A program made the position numbers and the translations under genes. A DNA stretch of 64,000 nucleotides from Dallia pectoralis (taxonomy: Eukaryota; Chordata; Actinopteri; Esociformes; Umbridae): NCBI GenBank assembly GCA_029465975.1, contig CM055738.1:6440833-6504832 (forward strand), written 5' to 3'. Under the pieces are notes generated by a model. It searched no databases. It was not told the origin of the DNA and worked only from the letters and a program-made list of their open reading frames with translations. How positions within the stretch are numbered: the stretch's first letter is position 1; every line of letters begins with the position of its first letter. Shown here in pieces: positions 24,296 through 37,175 of this stretch.

Positions 24296-24880
24296 TGGTT
24301 CATTAGATCGAGACAGTGTGGAAAGATATAGAAGTCCCATGTGCACCTGAGGCAGCAGCTCAGACAAATGATCCCAAATCCCAGGTCCCGGCTGAGGGGA
24401 TTATCACATTCATGTGAAGAACGTATTGTATTAAACTTTGGTTTAGTTTCAGCTTGTCTTTTTTACTGTATTAATGAGAAGTCCCTCCAGTTAACTTCGA
24501 GGAAACTAAAGAGGCTTCATCGTATGCTTTCCTACAGGAATATAGCGTTTTATTCAGTGTGAACAAAGGCTTCAGGAGAGAAGGGGTACAACTAATAAAA
24601 TTGTGTTCTATAATAATAATATTAAATAGTTATAAAAATAATACAATGGCCAAATTATGTCACAACAACTGGATTTTCTTGCTGGGTCGGTAATATTAAA
24701 CCTGAGGGTTAAGTACCAAGGGATTATGATCATAAGGCAAGACTTTTGTGTAAAGGTAACAGTGATGACATACGACTTTCATTTACGGTTGTAAAAAAAT
24801 GTAGAAGAATAAATGGGTCAGAATATTTGTTTTAATGCCCTAAATAATGGCACCAAAAATTCTAACATAGCCATGGCCAT
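24296..24880. other. Unique non-coding DNA
   Basis: No gene or repeat recognised beyond a short TAA-rich run near 24605-24640. Confidence 0.4.
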
Positions 24881-25325
24881 GCATCACTGGTAAACCTTAG
24901 GACACGACATGACAGCCTAGCATCATTGGTAAACCTTAGGATACAACATGACTTAGCCTAGTATCACTGGTAACCCTTAGGACATGACATGACTTTAGCC
25001 TAGCATCATTGGTAAACCATAGAACACGACATGACTTAGCCTAGCATCATTGGTAAACCTTAGGATACCACATGACATAGCCTAGCATCAATGGTAAAAC
25101 TTAGGATACCACATGACTTAGCCTAGTATCAATGATAAACCTTAGGACACGACATGACTTAGCCTAGCATCAGTGGTAAACCTTAGGACACAACATGACT
25201 TAGCCTAGCATCAATGCTAAACCTTAGGACATGACATGACATGACTTAGCCTAGTATCAATGGTAAACCTTAGGACATGACGTGACTTAGCCTAGCATCA
25301 ATGGTAAAACTTAGGACACGACATT
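24881..25325. repeat. ~41-46-bp degenerate minisatellite, ~10 copies
   Basis: Units around TTAGGACACGACATGACTTA then GCCTAGCATCAATGGTAAAC, with frequent substitutions and small indels. It is clearly older than the 20-, 43- and 47-bp arrays. Confidence 0.95.
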
Positions 25326-26095
25326 TACTCTACAAAAAAGTAAACAAGGCTGCAGAACATAGGGACCAATTCACTTGGAACAAAATAGGAGCTGGATCTC
25401 ATTTTTGGCAGTGGAAGTCTTTATATTTATCTTCAATAACTCCACAATCCTTTTGAGCTGATGTTTTTTGAAGCGTATAAGCAGTGCTCATGTAAAGGGG
25501 CTGGTACTTCGGTTGAGGAGCTCCTGCCAAAGAATAGCTCTGACCATAAGAAAATGGTTTAAATGCGTGTAAATGTCATATTAAAACCCCCGACATCACG
25601 GCTTCAGTGACATAATCAAAATGACTGTTCCCTTGTGAAACTCTACAGTGGAGTTGATGCTTCGCAACAGAATACATTAAAATGAGACACTTACAATGAA
25701 CTGATAAACATCAGAGATTCAGGAGTCCTCATGCCAGTCAAGCCCCCCTCCCCCCCAGTCCCAGTCTCAGCTATTTTAAACACCCTGTAATGTTAATTGA
25801 CTTCTTCTAACGAAGATGCCAATGTTCCTTCCTGTTATCAGCGCCTTGCTGGCAGGGAAATTCCTCCTCTCCTCCGCAACCGCTAAAATTGGGTATTTTT
25901 ACTATTGCACCATGTGATAATCCGACCTACAAAAGCACAGTATTCTAGACAGATCCACAATGGCCTAAAACATCAATGCATTTATCATGCAGATTATTCC
26001 ACTGCAGGGAACAGATTAACTTCACTGCAAAGACAGAGATGGATGAATAATACGGAGTGGGCTCTGTCACTATCATATAATCGAAACATGTGCGA
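25326..26095. other. Unique non-coding DNA
   Basis: A C-rich run lies near 25745-25757. No gene, RNA or repeat recognised. Confidence 0.4.
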
Positions 26096-26166
26096 TTATG
26101 CTTATGTCATGCTTATGTCATGCTTATGTCATGCTTATGTCATGCTTATGTCATGCTTATGTCATT
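26096..26166. repeat. 11-bp tandem repeat, ~6 copies
   Basis: TGCTTATGTCA repeated head to tail without change. Confidence 0.95.
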
Positions 26167-28378
26167 GGTAATACTGTTTCAGTTTGTCCTTAGGATTTGT
26201 ACTTTTTGTAAAAACATATAAATATATATTTTTTTACTTTTAATGTCTGTTATGAATAATAGAAAATCACAGTTGAATATGCTAAGTATACTGAAAAAGC
26301 GTCAACCTCTGTAAAACCAAGTGGAAACGTTTGATAATGGTTAATTTCACATGACGTAAATTTTTACTATAAAGAATTATAAAATTGCTTTAGTCTGTCT
26401 TTGGTTTAGGCTTGATGACATATATATTTTATCAGAATGTTCATAAGTGTCGTATATATATATTTACTGAGTTATTACAACGCAGAGAAGCTTTTACAGT
26501 TTTGCCAGAAGGTTTTGTAGGGATTATGACTCATACAATTTCTGTCAATAAACAGGGACATTCGTTTTCAGTGTGTTTTATTGTAAATGGCAGAACACTC
26601 CTGTTAAATGAGGCCGTTTAAAAAAAAAGCTTTGCCTTTGATAAACGTGTGTTTATTAGGTGTTCAAAGCTTTGTCAAAACAGGGTATTTGGAAAATTAC
26701 ATTTATTCACATTTTACATAACATCTTTGAAATCAACAATATGTACTGAGTTAAATAATGGGATTCCTATGATGACCTGCTATTGACTTCAAAAAAACAT
26801 CTCACTTTCACAACTCTCCCTCTAAATAAGCATTTTAACTAGCTTGTCAAGAAAATGTGTTCAAGCGTGACGCCAAGATAAATTGAGTTGTCTTTGGGGA
26901 AATGGGTGCTGGTGTTTTGTGACAGTGTGGGACGGTAGGTCAAACGTTAAATTAATGGATACTGGTGTGCGGTGCAGCATTCTAAATATATAGCAAGCCT
27001 CGAATCAAATACACATTTATATGTTTAACATCACCAACTGTCCGTTCCTTCACAAGTTGCTGATTCCGAGTCCACAAAGCAAATAAAATGGTTTGCCAGT
27101 TTCGCGGTACTGTACTTTCAGGAAAGTCCGGCTCCCGAAGATGACTAAAATGTAAGTGTTAACGGCAATGTCGTCAGATAAGAGTTTGAAGCTTTTTTCA
27201 CAATGGTACCTATTATGTTTATTTCCCTGTCAATGTACATCGTCTCTCTCAGACCCCTTAAGCTGTATCCTGCTTGTTTTACATGTGTTTTACACAGGAC
27301 ATGAGGATATTTTACACACAGGGTATCTTATACAATATCTGCAATATGTTTAGGCATATGGGCGGTCGGTGGGAAAGCAGAAATGTATTCAACTTATAGA
27401 AATACACTAAATACCTGCCTCTTAAAGCCGTCACACAATACTCTTCACTTAAAATAACTATTGTTTGACTTACTTTGTCCACGTGGTTTCCTCCAGGACA
27501 ACATGTAATGAATGTCTACCTCCTAAATGATATCCTAGAGACAAGCAGTGTGCCACCGGACGCTACGGCTCAACTCACCGCAGATATTTTTACTATATGT
27601 CCTGCGTCAATGTGAGTAATCATCTATAGATAGATAGCTGTTTTTAGAGGCAGTGTTCCCACGTAGATTTGAACACGACTGCACAGATTGTATTCAAATC
27701 CAAATACCTCAACTGCATTGGGAATGTCAGTCCACTGTAACACTAATTATCCAGCAACTCTATGTACCAAGTGACATGGTGTTTTGGAACACGATCAAAC
27801 AGATAATTATACTTCTGAATAAGATAATGGCTAGATGCTGTCTTGCTTTAATTCCGTATTTTTGTCTCCGCACAGCAGTCGGCAACATGGACACAGAACA
27901 TGTTTGCCTCAGAAAATCTTAAATAAAATATGAACAGCACATATGGTTAGAGCAACAGTAGGGCGCAGAAAATCAATGATTTAGGACATGGCATTTATCA
28001 CAGTGGATTAGCTTTGTTTAATGGGAGCAGAGCATGTGTTGAAGGTTGTATACAACTATTCACTATATGAGCCCAGTAGAAAGCGTTCTTATTAAAAGAC
28101 CAAGTGAATATAACCGGTTAGTGAATGAGGTAATGTGTTTAGAGTGGAACTGAACCCTAAATGTGTGTGGTTGGTCAAGTAGAAAATATATATGTATGAA
28201 AAGACTAAAGATGATAAAGTTAGTTAAAATAACAGCAAAAGAACAGTACACAAGCACAAACACTTCCACTGTATTTATCACTCTAACGTTTCATTTTTTA
28301 ATACAGTCTCATTCAGCATGTTCAATCCATTGCTTGATATGTTGTTCGAGACTTGGCAAAAAATGATACAATGGGCTA
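26167..28378. other. Unique AT-rich non-coding DNA
   Basis: No repeat family or protein-like frame recognised on either strand. Short (TA)n runs occur near 26218-26230 and 26453-26462. Confidence 0.4.
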
Positions 28379-28403
28379 CCTGTCTGTCTGTCTGTCTGTC
28401 TGT
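28379..28403. repeat. (CTGT)n microsatellite
   Basis: About six CTGT tetranucleotides. Confidence 0.9.
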
Positions 28404-30002
28404 AGCATCATATTGAACATAGCATTGACTTTTCACTGACCTCTGGACCACATCCAGTCTGGCTGTGTGTGTGTGAACCTGGTGCAGTCATCTCCTGATG
28501 TAACCAATAAATGCCTGGGCATATTCACAGCAGCAGAGGCAACCCAAGCAGGGGGAATCACATGACCTCCAGAAGATATAATTGGAAATCCCATTCGAAT
28601 ACCATAAGTACCTTGTTAAAACCTCCATGTTTTATACAAATTGTTTGTGACAATTTTAGGCAAAACAACCATGGGAGAACTGAATCAACTGTAATATTTA
28701 TTAACCTGGGAGGAATACCATGTCATGTCTTTAGACAATATTTACGTGGACACTTACTAACGAACTGTAATTTGTCCAGGGAAGCATCAGTCCAGGCTTG
28801 TGTTTGTCTCAGGCTTTACAGTCAAGGTATTTCTGCAAGCCAATGCGAACGGTGTTTAACGCAACAATAACTGGTGACGTAGTTGGTGTCATGGTGCTTC
28901 AATTCCACATTATATTTTACCCTTGGGAAGTGAATGAATGGTCACACAGCTAGCCGTTAAATATCTCTTGAACGGATCTATTAGCGTTTCGGACCATTTT
29001 TCTCACTGAACTCTCTGAGGCTGTGTGGTGAATTCTCCATGGCGCACTGTGACCTAAATGTACAATGCCTGGTTTACTCTGAGAAATTGCTCTCATAATA
29101 TCACACGGTGAAATGGGTAACTAACCCACCCAGAGAAATCCGTCGAAAAAGAAACAATTGTTTGCTCAATTAAAGACCCCCTTCTCCATAACGCATCGCC
29201 CTCCGCTGAACGGGAGACTTCGTCAAGGACGGTATGTAAAGCGAAACCGAATTTGCTCCAATCGGGAAATACCAATAAGACGGGGTCATGCGAAATCACA
29301 TTGGGTCTTTAAAAGTGAGTTATGGCTCGCGAGGGGCTAAATCGTTTTCTGGCAGATTGTGAAAGAACCAGCGCGGGCCGAGTTGCGGAGACACGGCCCT
29401 GTCTCAGCCGGCAGTGCCACAGCCATCAGCGCCGGGACCAATGGATTTCATTACTCCATTTAGCTATCGATTTTTGTCCGCCCAGAAAGACACACTGGAG
29501 AAATATGAGATTGCCAGGCCTTCAGAGGGCATAAGGGATATTGCGCCGGGATAATAAACATCACGTCTGACGATAAGGAGGGTTGGTTTCGTGAACCAGG
29601 AGAACCAGGAGCACCAGCAGCAATAAGCGTTATTTTGGTTCTCCTCAGTGTTTAAGTTAGAACGGCGTAAAATAAACAGGTGAATGTTTTTGCCCGCATT
29701 CGTAAAAATAACTAACTCTCAAAACGGATGAGATACACAGATGGTGTATGTGTCCAACGGAGATGTTAACATTCAGCTTAGCCCCAAACTGTGTTTGTAA
29801 ATACTCCGTGTTTCAGTAGACTAAGGCCTTGTTGGACCCATTTGTAAAAGGTAATCGCTTATTTAATGTGTCAAGCTGGTTTGCCGGCAGGGTGTCGACA
29901 GATTGCTTCGCATTACAATACAAATGACACATTATGAAAGCTTGAAGAGGATAATGCTTTCTGGCACCAGGGATGGGTTCTTCTAACGTTTTGCGTCTCT
30001 TG
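28404..30002. other. Unique non-coding DNA with a conserved-element-like core
   Basis: 29140-29570 is evenly complex, balanced in base composition and repeat-free, with CpGs retained and homeodomain-like cores (GGATTTCATTACTCCATTTA at about 29441). It has the texture of vertebrate conserved non-coding DNA. The two overlapping plus-strand frames here show no domain. Confidence 0.35.
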
Positions 30003-30452
30003 TGTCACGATTCTGTAAGGGACAGAGCCCTGTCCTCGCACTCCATGGTGGTGATGACACCTCCCCCGCATCCGGAGAGAGGGAAAATTAGGGACTTGTT
30101 CGTTCACCTGTGTTATTGTCCGCACCTGGGTTGTGTTTGCTCGTTAGTCCCTGTACTTAGTTCTGTCGGTTCCTGTCTTTCAGTGTCGGTCATTGTTAAG
30201 GTATGTTTCTCTTGTTTTGCGTTTGCTGTTCCTGTTATGTATTGCGTGATTATTCTGGTGTTCTGTGTTTAGTATGTTCTGTCTCACTAAGGGGAGGTTT
30301 TGTTAATTATGTTGTTCTTCTGTGTTTATGTTAAGTGTTAGGATTGTCTTGGTATGAAGCTACCCGTTCCTGTTTTGGGAGTAAATAAACACTGTTATTG
30401 CAAGCACTCTGCGTTTGTGTCCTCAACCTGCTCGAAAGCCGCAATCCTGACA
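30003..30452. repeat. LTR-like repeat (possible solo LTR)
   Basis: A 450-bp unit starts TGTCACGATTCTG and ends CAATCCTGACA, giving a 5-bp TGTCA...TGACA inverted terminus of TG...CA type. An AATAAA lies at about 30384-30389, some 65 bp before the 3' end. The T/G-rich interior resembles fish gypsy LTRs. I found no target-site duplication and no internal element on either side, so a solo LTR is only a moderate guess. Confidence 0.4.
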
Positions 30453-31735
30453 GATTCCTGAGGTGGAGTGCGGAGAAAGCCAGGCGCAGAGCCAGTGGTA
30501 CCGTTCGTGGGGTATAATTAAAGTAAAAAACAAACACGAGAACTGAACTGAAATTAAATCATATCGCTCTAACGTAGCAGCAGTGCACACAATCAAACAC
30601 TCACCTATTACGAAATAACGATGTGACTTAATAATAACTGACCATGTGGTGCCACTCCCCTGTAACTTAAATAACCTTGCAAATAACTAAATCAAGATTA
30701 CCTCAGAACAGGAAGTGCACCCAATAAATCTCCCGGTATGCAACCAACCCTCACCTCTCGTGACATCATCTCTCTTACGTAGAAAATGACTTGGCAGAAC
30801 TTCCTGTTAAATAGTGTGTCACCATGTATTGGAATTGGTTTAGGATCATACGAATACTCAGCTATGGACAAATGAGGACATTTTCTATTACTACTGATTG
30901 AATTGTATTGATCACACAGAGCGACGACTGCATCGCTACAACGGTATGACAACGTCTAGTTGGAGAGTAAAATGGCCTTCAGCAATAGTGTCCCTCTAGC
31001 TGGAAGGAATTTATAGTTTTTTTATTAGATGACAATACCCATGGCAAAAGTTGTGTTCAAAGACATCCTCCAGCAATTTTGAACAACTCTTTTAGAAAGC
31101 CATAGCCCGCTAATAAATACAGTACAGTAAACACATTAAAAGGCTCCAGCTCAGAACAGTCACAGATCCTTCCTGTCCTGGCACCCCACCAATGGAACTA
31201 GAATTCTATTGAAGCTAGGACATCAGCTAGGACATCAGAGTCCTTGCCTTTTAACCCCTACCCTTTTCCTGAATCTATTACATAATTCACCACTTGACTC
31301 TGTTCTTTTCTTCCTTCCAGCACTAACTTAGCTACTTCATTGACTTTATGTAAACTAATATTACTGGGTTGTGTCTAACTATCTTAAAGTAGTTCAAGTA
31401 AAGTTGCTAGAACGTACTATGATTATTTGAAAGTTGAAGTGTATGGTTCAGAAATTGGCATAAACTAATGTGAAGCCAAGATGATTTGGTCTCTGTAGCT
31501 TGAATGGAGCAAGAGAGAGGTTAGTTAACCAAAAAAATCAAGGAGGAAATCAATATTGAAACACTCCTCGTCAAGTCAATAGAATTTTTCAAATTATAAT
31601 ATAAGTAAAATGTTTTAAAGAGTATAAAAACTGCAGATTTCCACAAACATACATTTTGGAACTGCTTAATTCTGATTATAGTAAGACATATACTATGACC
31701 TGCCCCGTAGGGAGTGGTTTTGTTGCAGTGGTTTT
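30453..31735. other. Unique non-coding DNA
   Basis: No gene recognised. There is a short direct duplication AGCTAGGACATC near 31213-31238. 31085-31260 has text reminiscent of old LINE 3' ends but no secure motif. Confidence 0.35.
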
Positions 31736-32095
31736 CATTTAAACTATTGAGACTATTGTGTGGAATTTATCTCTACAGTTGTATGTGTTTGGTGGAAATG
31801 GAGGTCTTCTGCAACACATAATACACACATTTAAGAACATATACAAACAGCAGAGCAAAATACAAACAGGCCGACAAGAGTGACCATGCATAGTGGGCAA
31901 ATGTACTGGGTACATGTAAAATGTATTATATTTATCTGAATACAGCAAAAGAGCAATGTCGAGTTGTGTTTACAATTGTGCACAAAAGCAATGTCTAGTT
32001 TATTCTGCCAAATGTCCATATGAGTGTGCATATGTCCTCATAGTGTATATATCTATTTGCAAAAGAAGAAAAACATTTTAATATCTTCCGCTTAT
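31736..32095 (-). mobile_element. LINE 3'-region fragment, sister of 33895-34670
   Basis: Several blocks occur in the same order as at 33965-34215: ACAAACAGGCCGACAAGAG, then GCAAAAGAGCAATG, TTGTGTTTACAATTG, AAAAGCAATGTCTAG, TGTCCAT and TATTTGCAAA. Both copies are diverged and only the 3' part is kept here. Confidence 0.6.
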
Positions 32096-33894
32096 CATAT
32101 TTCCAAAGGTATTGTTTATTCTGTAATTGAATCACTTCACTGGAACAAACAGAGGCTTCAGATATCCGTTGTTGATTTATTTCATAGGCTGTTCTCAATG
32201 TGGCCGTTTCTCCCTGTTTGCTCCAAATGTCCTGCGTTTTAATGTGTTTCTATTTGGTTATCAGAAGGTTGCTATGGTAAGTCTGTATCTACTGTGGATT
32301 GGTCGATACCTTCAGTGGCAGGGAACGCTGTATATCACCATGGCAATATAATTTCCGTGCCTCGCTTAAGGGACCAACAGGGGCAATTTTCATAAATATA
32401 TTTTTTTAAATTCACAAGTCGCCTCAGGTGAGCTTACCACATCTCCAAGCGTGACAGAGTCTGGACCTGGACAGTTCCCAAGGAGAGAAAGATGGAGACC
32501 AAAACAAAAGCAAAACCATCAATGTCCAACTTATGTGCTGGAATGCGAGGCATTTCCTAAAGGCTCCTGGCTGCGGTCCAACCAAGTGTGTCGCCAGCAT
32601 AATGACCCAATAAAAAACAGCACCCATGGACTGTCCAGCAAAGTCACCCGAAGGGAAATGGTGCCAGAGTTCTCACACATCAAGCAAAACCGAATCCGTG
32701 TGCGTGGCTAGATATTAACCCTAACCCTGACAGCAAAAAACGTTTTCTGGGAGCTTACGATAACATCTGGTTGCAAGTTTAAGGAAATTTTCGAGGAAAT
32801 TAGTTGAGCTCTTGACACACGGGAAAGAAAACCACAACTGTGTACAAAAGCTCACATCAATAACGGCTGGATCACCCGAGTGTTATTCTCAAGCAAATAG
32901 TGATATTGTTTATGCTGCTGCTTTTCTGATGTTGATGTACATTTCTGTGCTTTTTCTAATAATATATGAATAGAAAAGTAATTAAAAACAAACCCTTGAA
33001 AGTAGCACACTTCAGTAGACAGTACAGCCTCAAACAATTCCATTGGATTCCGTCTGTGAAAATATGTAATGCATGACCTTTAGCCTAAGCGTAATCAGCA
33101 ACTCTGCCATCTCCTATTGCTTGTTCTGAAGGACCCACTCCCAGAGCCCGAACTCAAAGTGATTATTGAGAGAGGAGCTTGATTAGATTTTCAATCATCA
33201 CACAGAGGATGAATCCTGGATGCTCGGCAGACAGTGAACAACACATATTAAAAATCTATCTGCTTCAGTAACATTCAATGGCATTCAATGGCACACTGAA
33301 AAGGCCAGACCCTTGTCCCGCTGAAATTAGATAAAGGCGCTCCGCGAGTTAAGTTATCAAGTTAAGTTGATAAGAGCTAGTGAGAGTATCGTACTAACAT
33401 CACAGGCATGTATTATGACCACCGCAACTTAATATGATTGGCTGATTGGGTGGTCATGTGATTTAGGATGTTGTTTTTGTGTTTTTCAGGCGGCTGGACA
33501 CAGTGCCGTTTTTAAGGTACTTGTGAAGCCTGGTACTGTGAAGTAAGTGGGGTTTGGTGAGAGCACAGAGCTGCATTGCTCCAATGCTCTTTTCATTGGT
33601 TTGTGTGTGTGTTACTTTTGATTATGGATTTTACATGGTATGGTCTATTCAAGCAGAGGTTTAAATTACAAATAGAAGATGAGACCTGTGAACGGGATTA
33701 AATTATATGAGCGTTTGCTGGAGTGTAGAGATTTAATTTTGACTTATTGAATTGTTCGACTGGCCTTTTTGTGACATGGTTTTTACATCATTCGGACTGC
33801 TCAAACCAGGCTCTCATTTCCCCCCTGGTGACATTAGCATGTTAGCATTAGCATGTCCACATTGGTTGTATGTGGATATTACTGTGGTCGCTCC
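32096..33894. other. Unique non-coding DNA
   Basis: No gene or repeat recognised on either strand. Several short frames are at chance length. Confidence 0.4.
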
Positions 33895-34670
33895 CTGTTA
33901 TCAGAATCAGGTTTATTTCGCCAAGTCGGTTTACACACACAAGGAATTTGTTCGGAGCTTTTGCTGCAACAACAGAACACACAATAGAAACAGTCCGACA
34001 AGAGAGACCACGCGTATCGAGAATATGTAACGTGTAAATATAAAAGGTAATATATGTAACTGAATAGTGCAAAAGAGCAATGACCAGGTTGTGTTTACGA
34101 TTGTTGTGCAAAAAAGCAATGTCTAGGTTATAGTTCAAGATGTCCATTGAGTTTGCATTTGTCCCAATAGAGTACAGATGTATTTGCAAATTCTGGAAAC
34201 ATTTAATATACGCTGGTGCAAAAGAAGAGCAACATATAGTTATAGTGGAAGATGTCCATTTGAGGTTTTGTATCAGTGCCGATAGTGACCAGGGTGGGTA
34301 ATCAATGAGATGGGGGGGGGGCATGCGTTGGGCAGACTAGTGCTAGCCTACAGGCATATTCCTTAGATTCTCTGCTGTGGGGAAGAAGCTGTTCATGTGG
34401 TGAAAGTTGGTCTTCATATACCTCACCTGTCTGCCAGCGGTGAAAGTTTCCCAGATGGCAGGGGTCTGCCTCAATCTTTGCTGCCCGCTTCAGTGACCTG
34501 GCATTGAACAGTTCTTTGAGGGACGGCAGCTTACATACAGTGGTCCGCTCTGCAAAGCAAATGATGCGTTGCAATCTGTCCTTATCCTTGACAGTGGCTG
34601 CAGTGTACCAGATGGTGATGGAGGAGGTCAGGATGGACTCAATGATGGCTGTGTAGGCGTTAATCATTAT
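33895..34670 (-). mobile_element. 5'-truncated LINE remnant with ORF2 C-terminus
   Basis: Minus strand, reading from 34667: a 121-codon frame begins MINAYTAIIESILTSSITIW and continues with KDKDRLQRIICFAERTTVCK and SLKELFNARSLKRAAKI. This is the AVIESVLT...LQRVV..AE.....LPSL.DLY..R...RA layout after the reverse-transcriptase domain of fish L2/Rex/CR1-like LINEs. The 3' untranslated region (34300 down to about 33900) contains AAGGAATTTGTTCGG- and CAATAGAAACAG-type blocks common in fish. A G9 run sits near 34313. The rest of the element is absent. Confidence 0.75.
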
Positions 34671-35905
34671 AGTTGTTGGTAGTTTTTTACTTTTTAAGCT
34701 GTGGCGGGCAGTTAAGCCTTTGTTATGCTTTCTTTGTAAGAGAGGTGATGTTTAGCTCTCACTTGAGGTCCTGGGCGATGGTGTTGCCCAGGAAGTGAAA
34801 TGACTGAGCTTGAAGTTGTTAAGACTGCACCAGGAAACCAGCCAGTCAATCTCCCCCCTATTGGTCGTTTTCTTGGCAAACCATATACGAGGTGTTGCAC
34901 ATATAAACTATGTGACATAAATGCTGGTGTACGGCCAGTGATGGCATCGGCATTTCAAATGCTCTGTGTGTAATAAAATATTGCGGGAAATTGAGTTTGA
35001 TAATAGATTATAAAAAAGAGTACTGCTCCCACAAATGTAACATGTGCATTACATGTTTCAGCAATAAGAGAAAGAATAATCAGAAAACAACACATAACTG
35101 GACACCAGAAATGGGTTAAATTATAATTACAACAATAACGTGACCATAAAATAGACTGGTATGGAGTTGTGATATGTGGGGTTAAACATCATTGGATGGA
35201 TCGCTGGCCCAGTTAAACTCATGTATAGTTATGATATATTGCTATACTTGGATTATGTCAACTTGGATATTACATGTTTTAGCCGATCGATAGGGAAACC
35301 ATCGGGGGCATTTTCAAAGTGCCGTCCATTGCTGTGCTCAAACTGCGGGACTGCAGTGTTCAGATCAAACAGGTCAGAGTTCGTTTCCATGACAGTGCCC
35401 AACAGAGCCCATCCTTCAAAAATACAAGTTCACTCCAGAGAACCTGTTGCTGCTCTCATAAATATTGAAAAAATTCACAAGCATTTAGAGACCTTGTTAA
35501 TCTCTTGCGTTCCCGGGTATAGCGGAGATATAAGGGATCGATACGAGCAAGTCATTTACAAAAGCTGCCACACTTAAACGCATTTGCATACAGACGTACG
35601 ATCTATGGACCTTGTGCAATCCATCTCTCTTTGTAATAAGGTTTAATCTTTTCTTTGAACACATTTCCATGTCCGATGAGCTCATGGCAGGTGGGCCGAA
35701 ATGTGTGTATACATAAAATGCTTTTTAGAACTTGTGCGGCAAATGCGATTTTATTAAACACAATTGGCCCATAGAAGATCTCATACATCTCAATGCATTT
35801 CAATGCAAAATCAAAGTAATTAAATAGATGCATAGATCTGGTAGGAGCTTATAACTTTGTTAATGCATTGAATGTTGCACAGACCTAACTGGGATCTGTT
35901 ATTCA
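34671..35905. other. Unique non-coding DNA
   Basis: No domain-bearing frame. The plus-strand 133-codon frame at 35176-35577 has no recognisable motif and ordinary base composition. 34680-34920 may be further eroded LINE sequence. Confidence 0.35.
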
Positions 35906-36330
35906 CACTGCGGTTTACTACAGTGACGCATGGTGGCGGGAGCATCATGTTACAAGGATGCTTCTCAGCAGGAGGTACTTCCAGACTGATCAGGATTGAG
36001 GGAAGGATGTACAGGGCAAATATAGTTTTACAGAAACTTCTTTGAAAAAAACCTGACCAATTCAAAGCTCAGACTTGAATCCCATTGAACATCTGTGGGA
36101 AGACCTGAACATCTCTTTTCACTAAAGCATCCAATCTTCCAGAGCTTGGAAAGATCTACAAAGAACAATGGGAGAACTGCCCAAATCCAGCTGTGAAAAG
36201 TGTGTAGAGATACATTCAAGAAGACAAGCTGGGATCGTGCTTATACAATATAAAACCGAAAAAAGAGTCTATTATTGATATATTTTTCACAATTTTTTTT
36301 TTAAGTTTTCGTTTTGTTATTATGGGTCTG
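35906..36330 (+). mobile_element. Degenerate Tc1-like transposon, 3' half
   Basis: Blocks of the transposase catalytic half in order: GGTGGCGGGAGCATCATGTT, then a GACTGATCAGGATTGAGGGA block, CTTGAATCCCATTGAACATC (the P-x-L-N-P-I-E-x-L catalytic region) and AACAATGGGAGAACTGCCCA. A TTTTCGTTTTGTTATTATGG-type 3' flank follows. The region around the second aspartate is deleted and frames are broken. Confidence 0.75.
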
Positions 36331-36639
36331 TTGATAAAAGACAAAACAGCTCTACAAATGTAATGCCATGGGACGGGTTTCTCTATCCTTTTCAAGATAG
36401 GATCTAAAGCTGCTTATCCTCAACCTCATGTGAGTGACTCAGATGATAGTGGTTGATCACAGAATTAGATAATATTTGTCTTTGAACCAGACTCGAGTTT
36501 GAAAAATACATTGTTTCTGATTAAATGCAGTTCCATGAAGTTGAACTCCCACATGGTATTCAAAGCACTGTCATTATGCACGCCCTCGAATGGGCTGAAG
36601 GTTAATGCCACAGAGTTAGCTGTGTTTGGCCCCTATTAA
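36331..36639. other. Unique non-coding DNA
   Basis: Nothing recognised. Confidence 0.4.
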
Positions 36640-37175
36640 GAAGGCACGAAAACAGCATTTGTTTTAACTACTGCCTTTGCCAATAATGTGAAGGGATCGC
36701 AAACAAAGAATAGACACTCAACCCATCTACAGATGTTATCTAAAGCTACAAGGACTTCATATTATATTTGCATAGCTGCTTTGTGGTCCAACATAAATAT
36801 ATGTGTTTTTAAATAGAAGCATGTGTTTTGTGGGCTTATCCAATTCAGCTTTTTTAAAACCTCACATTTCAAATACCACTGCTTTTTTAAGCATTTTGCC
36901 AAAACATGCAGGAGAGCATTAATTTTTTACATGTCCTTTTGCTTATAATGTGACGAGAAAACAAAAATAAGTAACTATTTTAAAAACGTGTTTAGACACT
37001 ACTGTGAAATACCAGTAATCAACACACAACCCATATTCAGCTGTTGTCCAAAGCTACAAGGACTTCTTAATAAATATTTGTGTGGCTGCTTTAAATAGGA
37101 GCGTGTGTGGGCTTATCCAATTTAACCTTTAACCTCATATTTCAAATGGCATTGCTTCTTAAATTTTTTTTAAAT
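36640..37175. repeat. Old ~270-bp tandem duplication
   Basis: Two diverged direct copies, about 36640-36925 and 36926-37175, share blocks in the same order. These are a TAATGTGA(A/C)G start, then ACTCAACCCAT / ACACAACCCAT, AAAGCTACAAGGACTTC, a GCTGCTTT block, GTGGGCTTATCCAATT and ACCTCA(C/T)ATTTCAAAT. Their divergence suggests it is much older than the minisatellites. Confidence 0.75.

Noticed and set aside
34302..34667. Host gene on the minus strand (121 codons)
   Set aside because: The sequence has the layout of a LINE ORF2 C-terminus, is 5'-truncated and is followed by a LINE-like 3' region.
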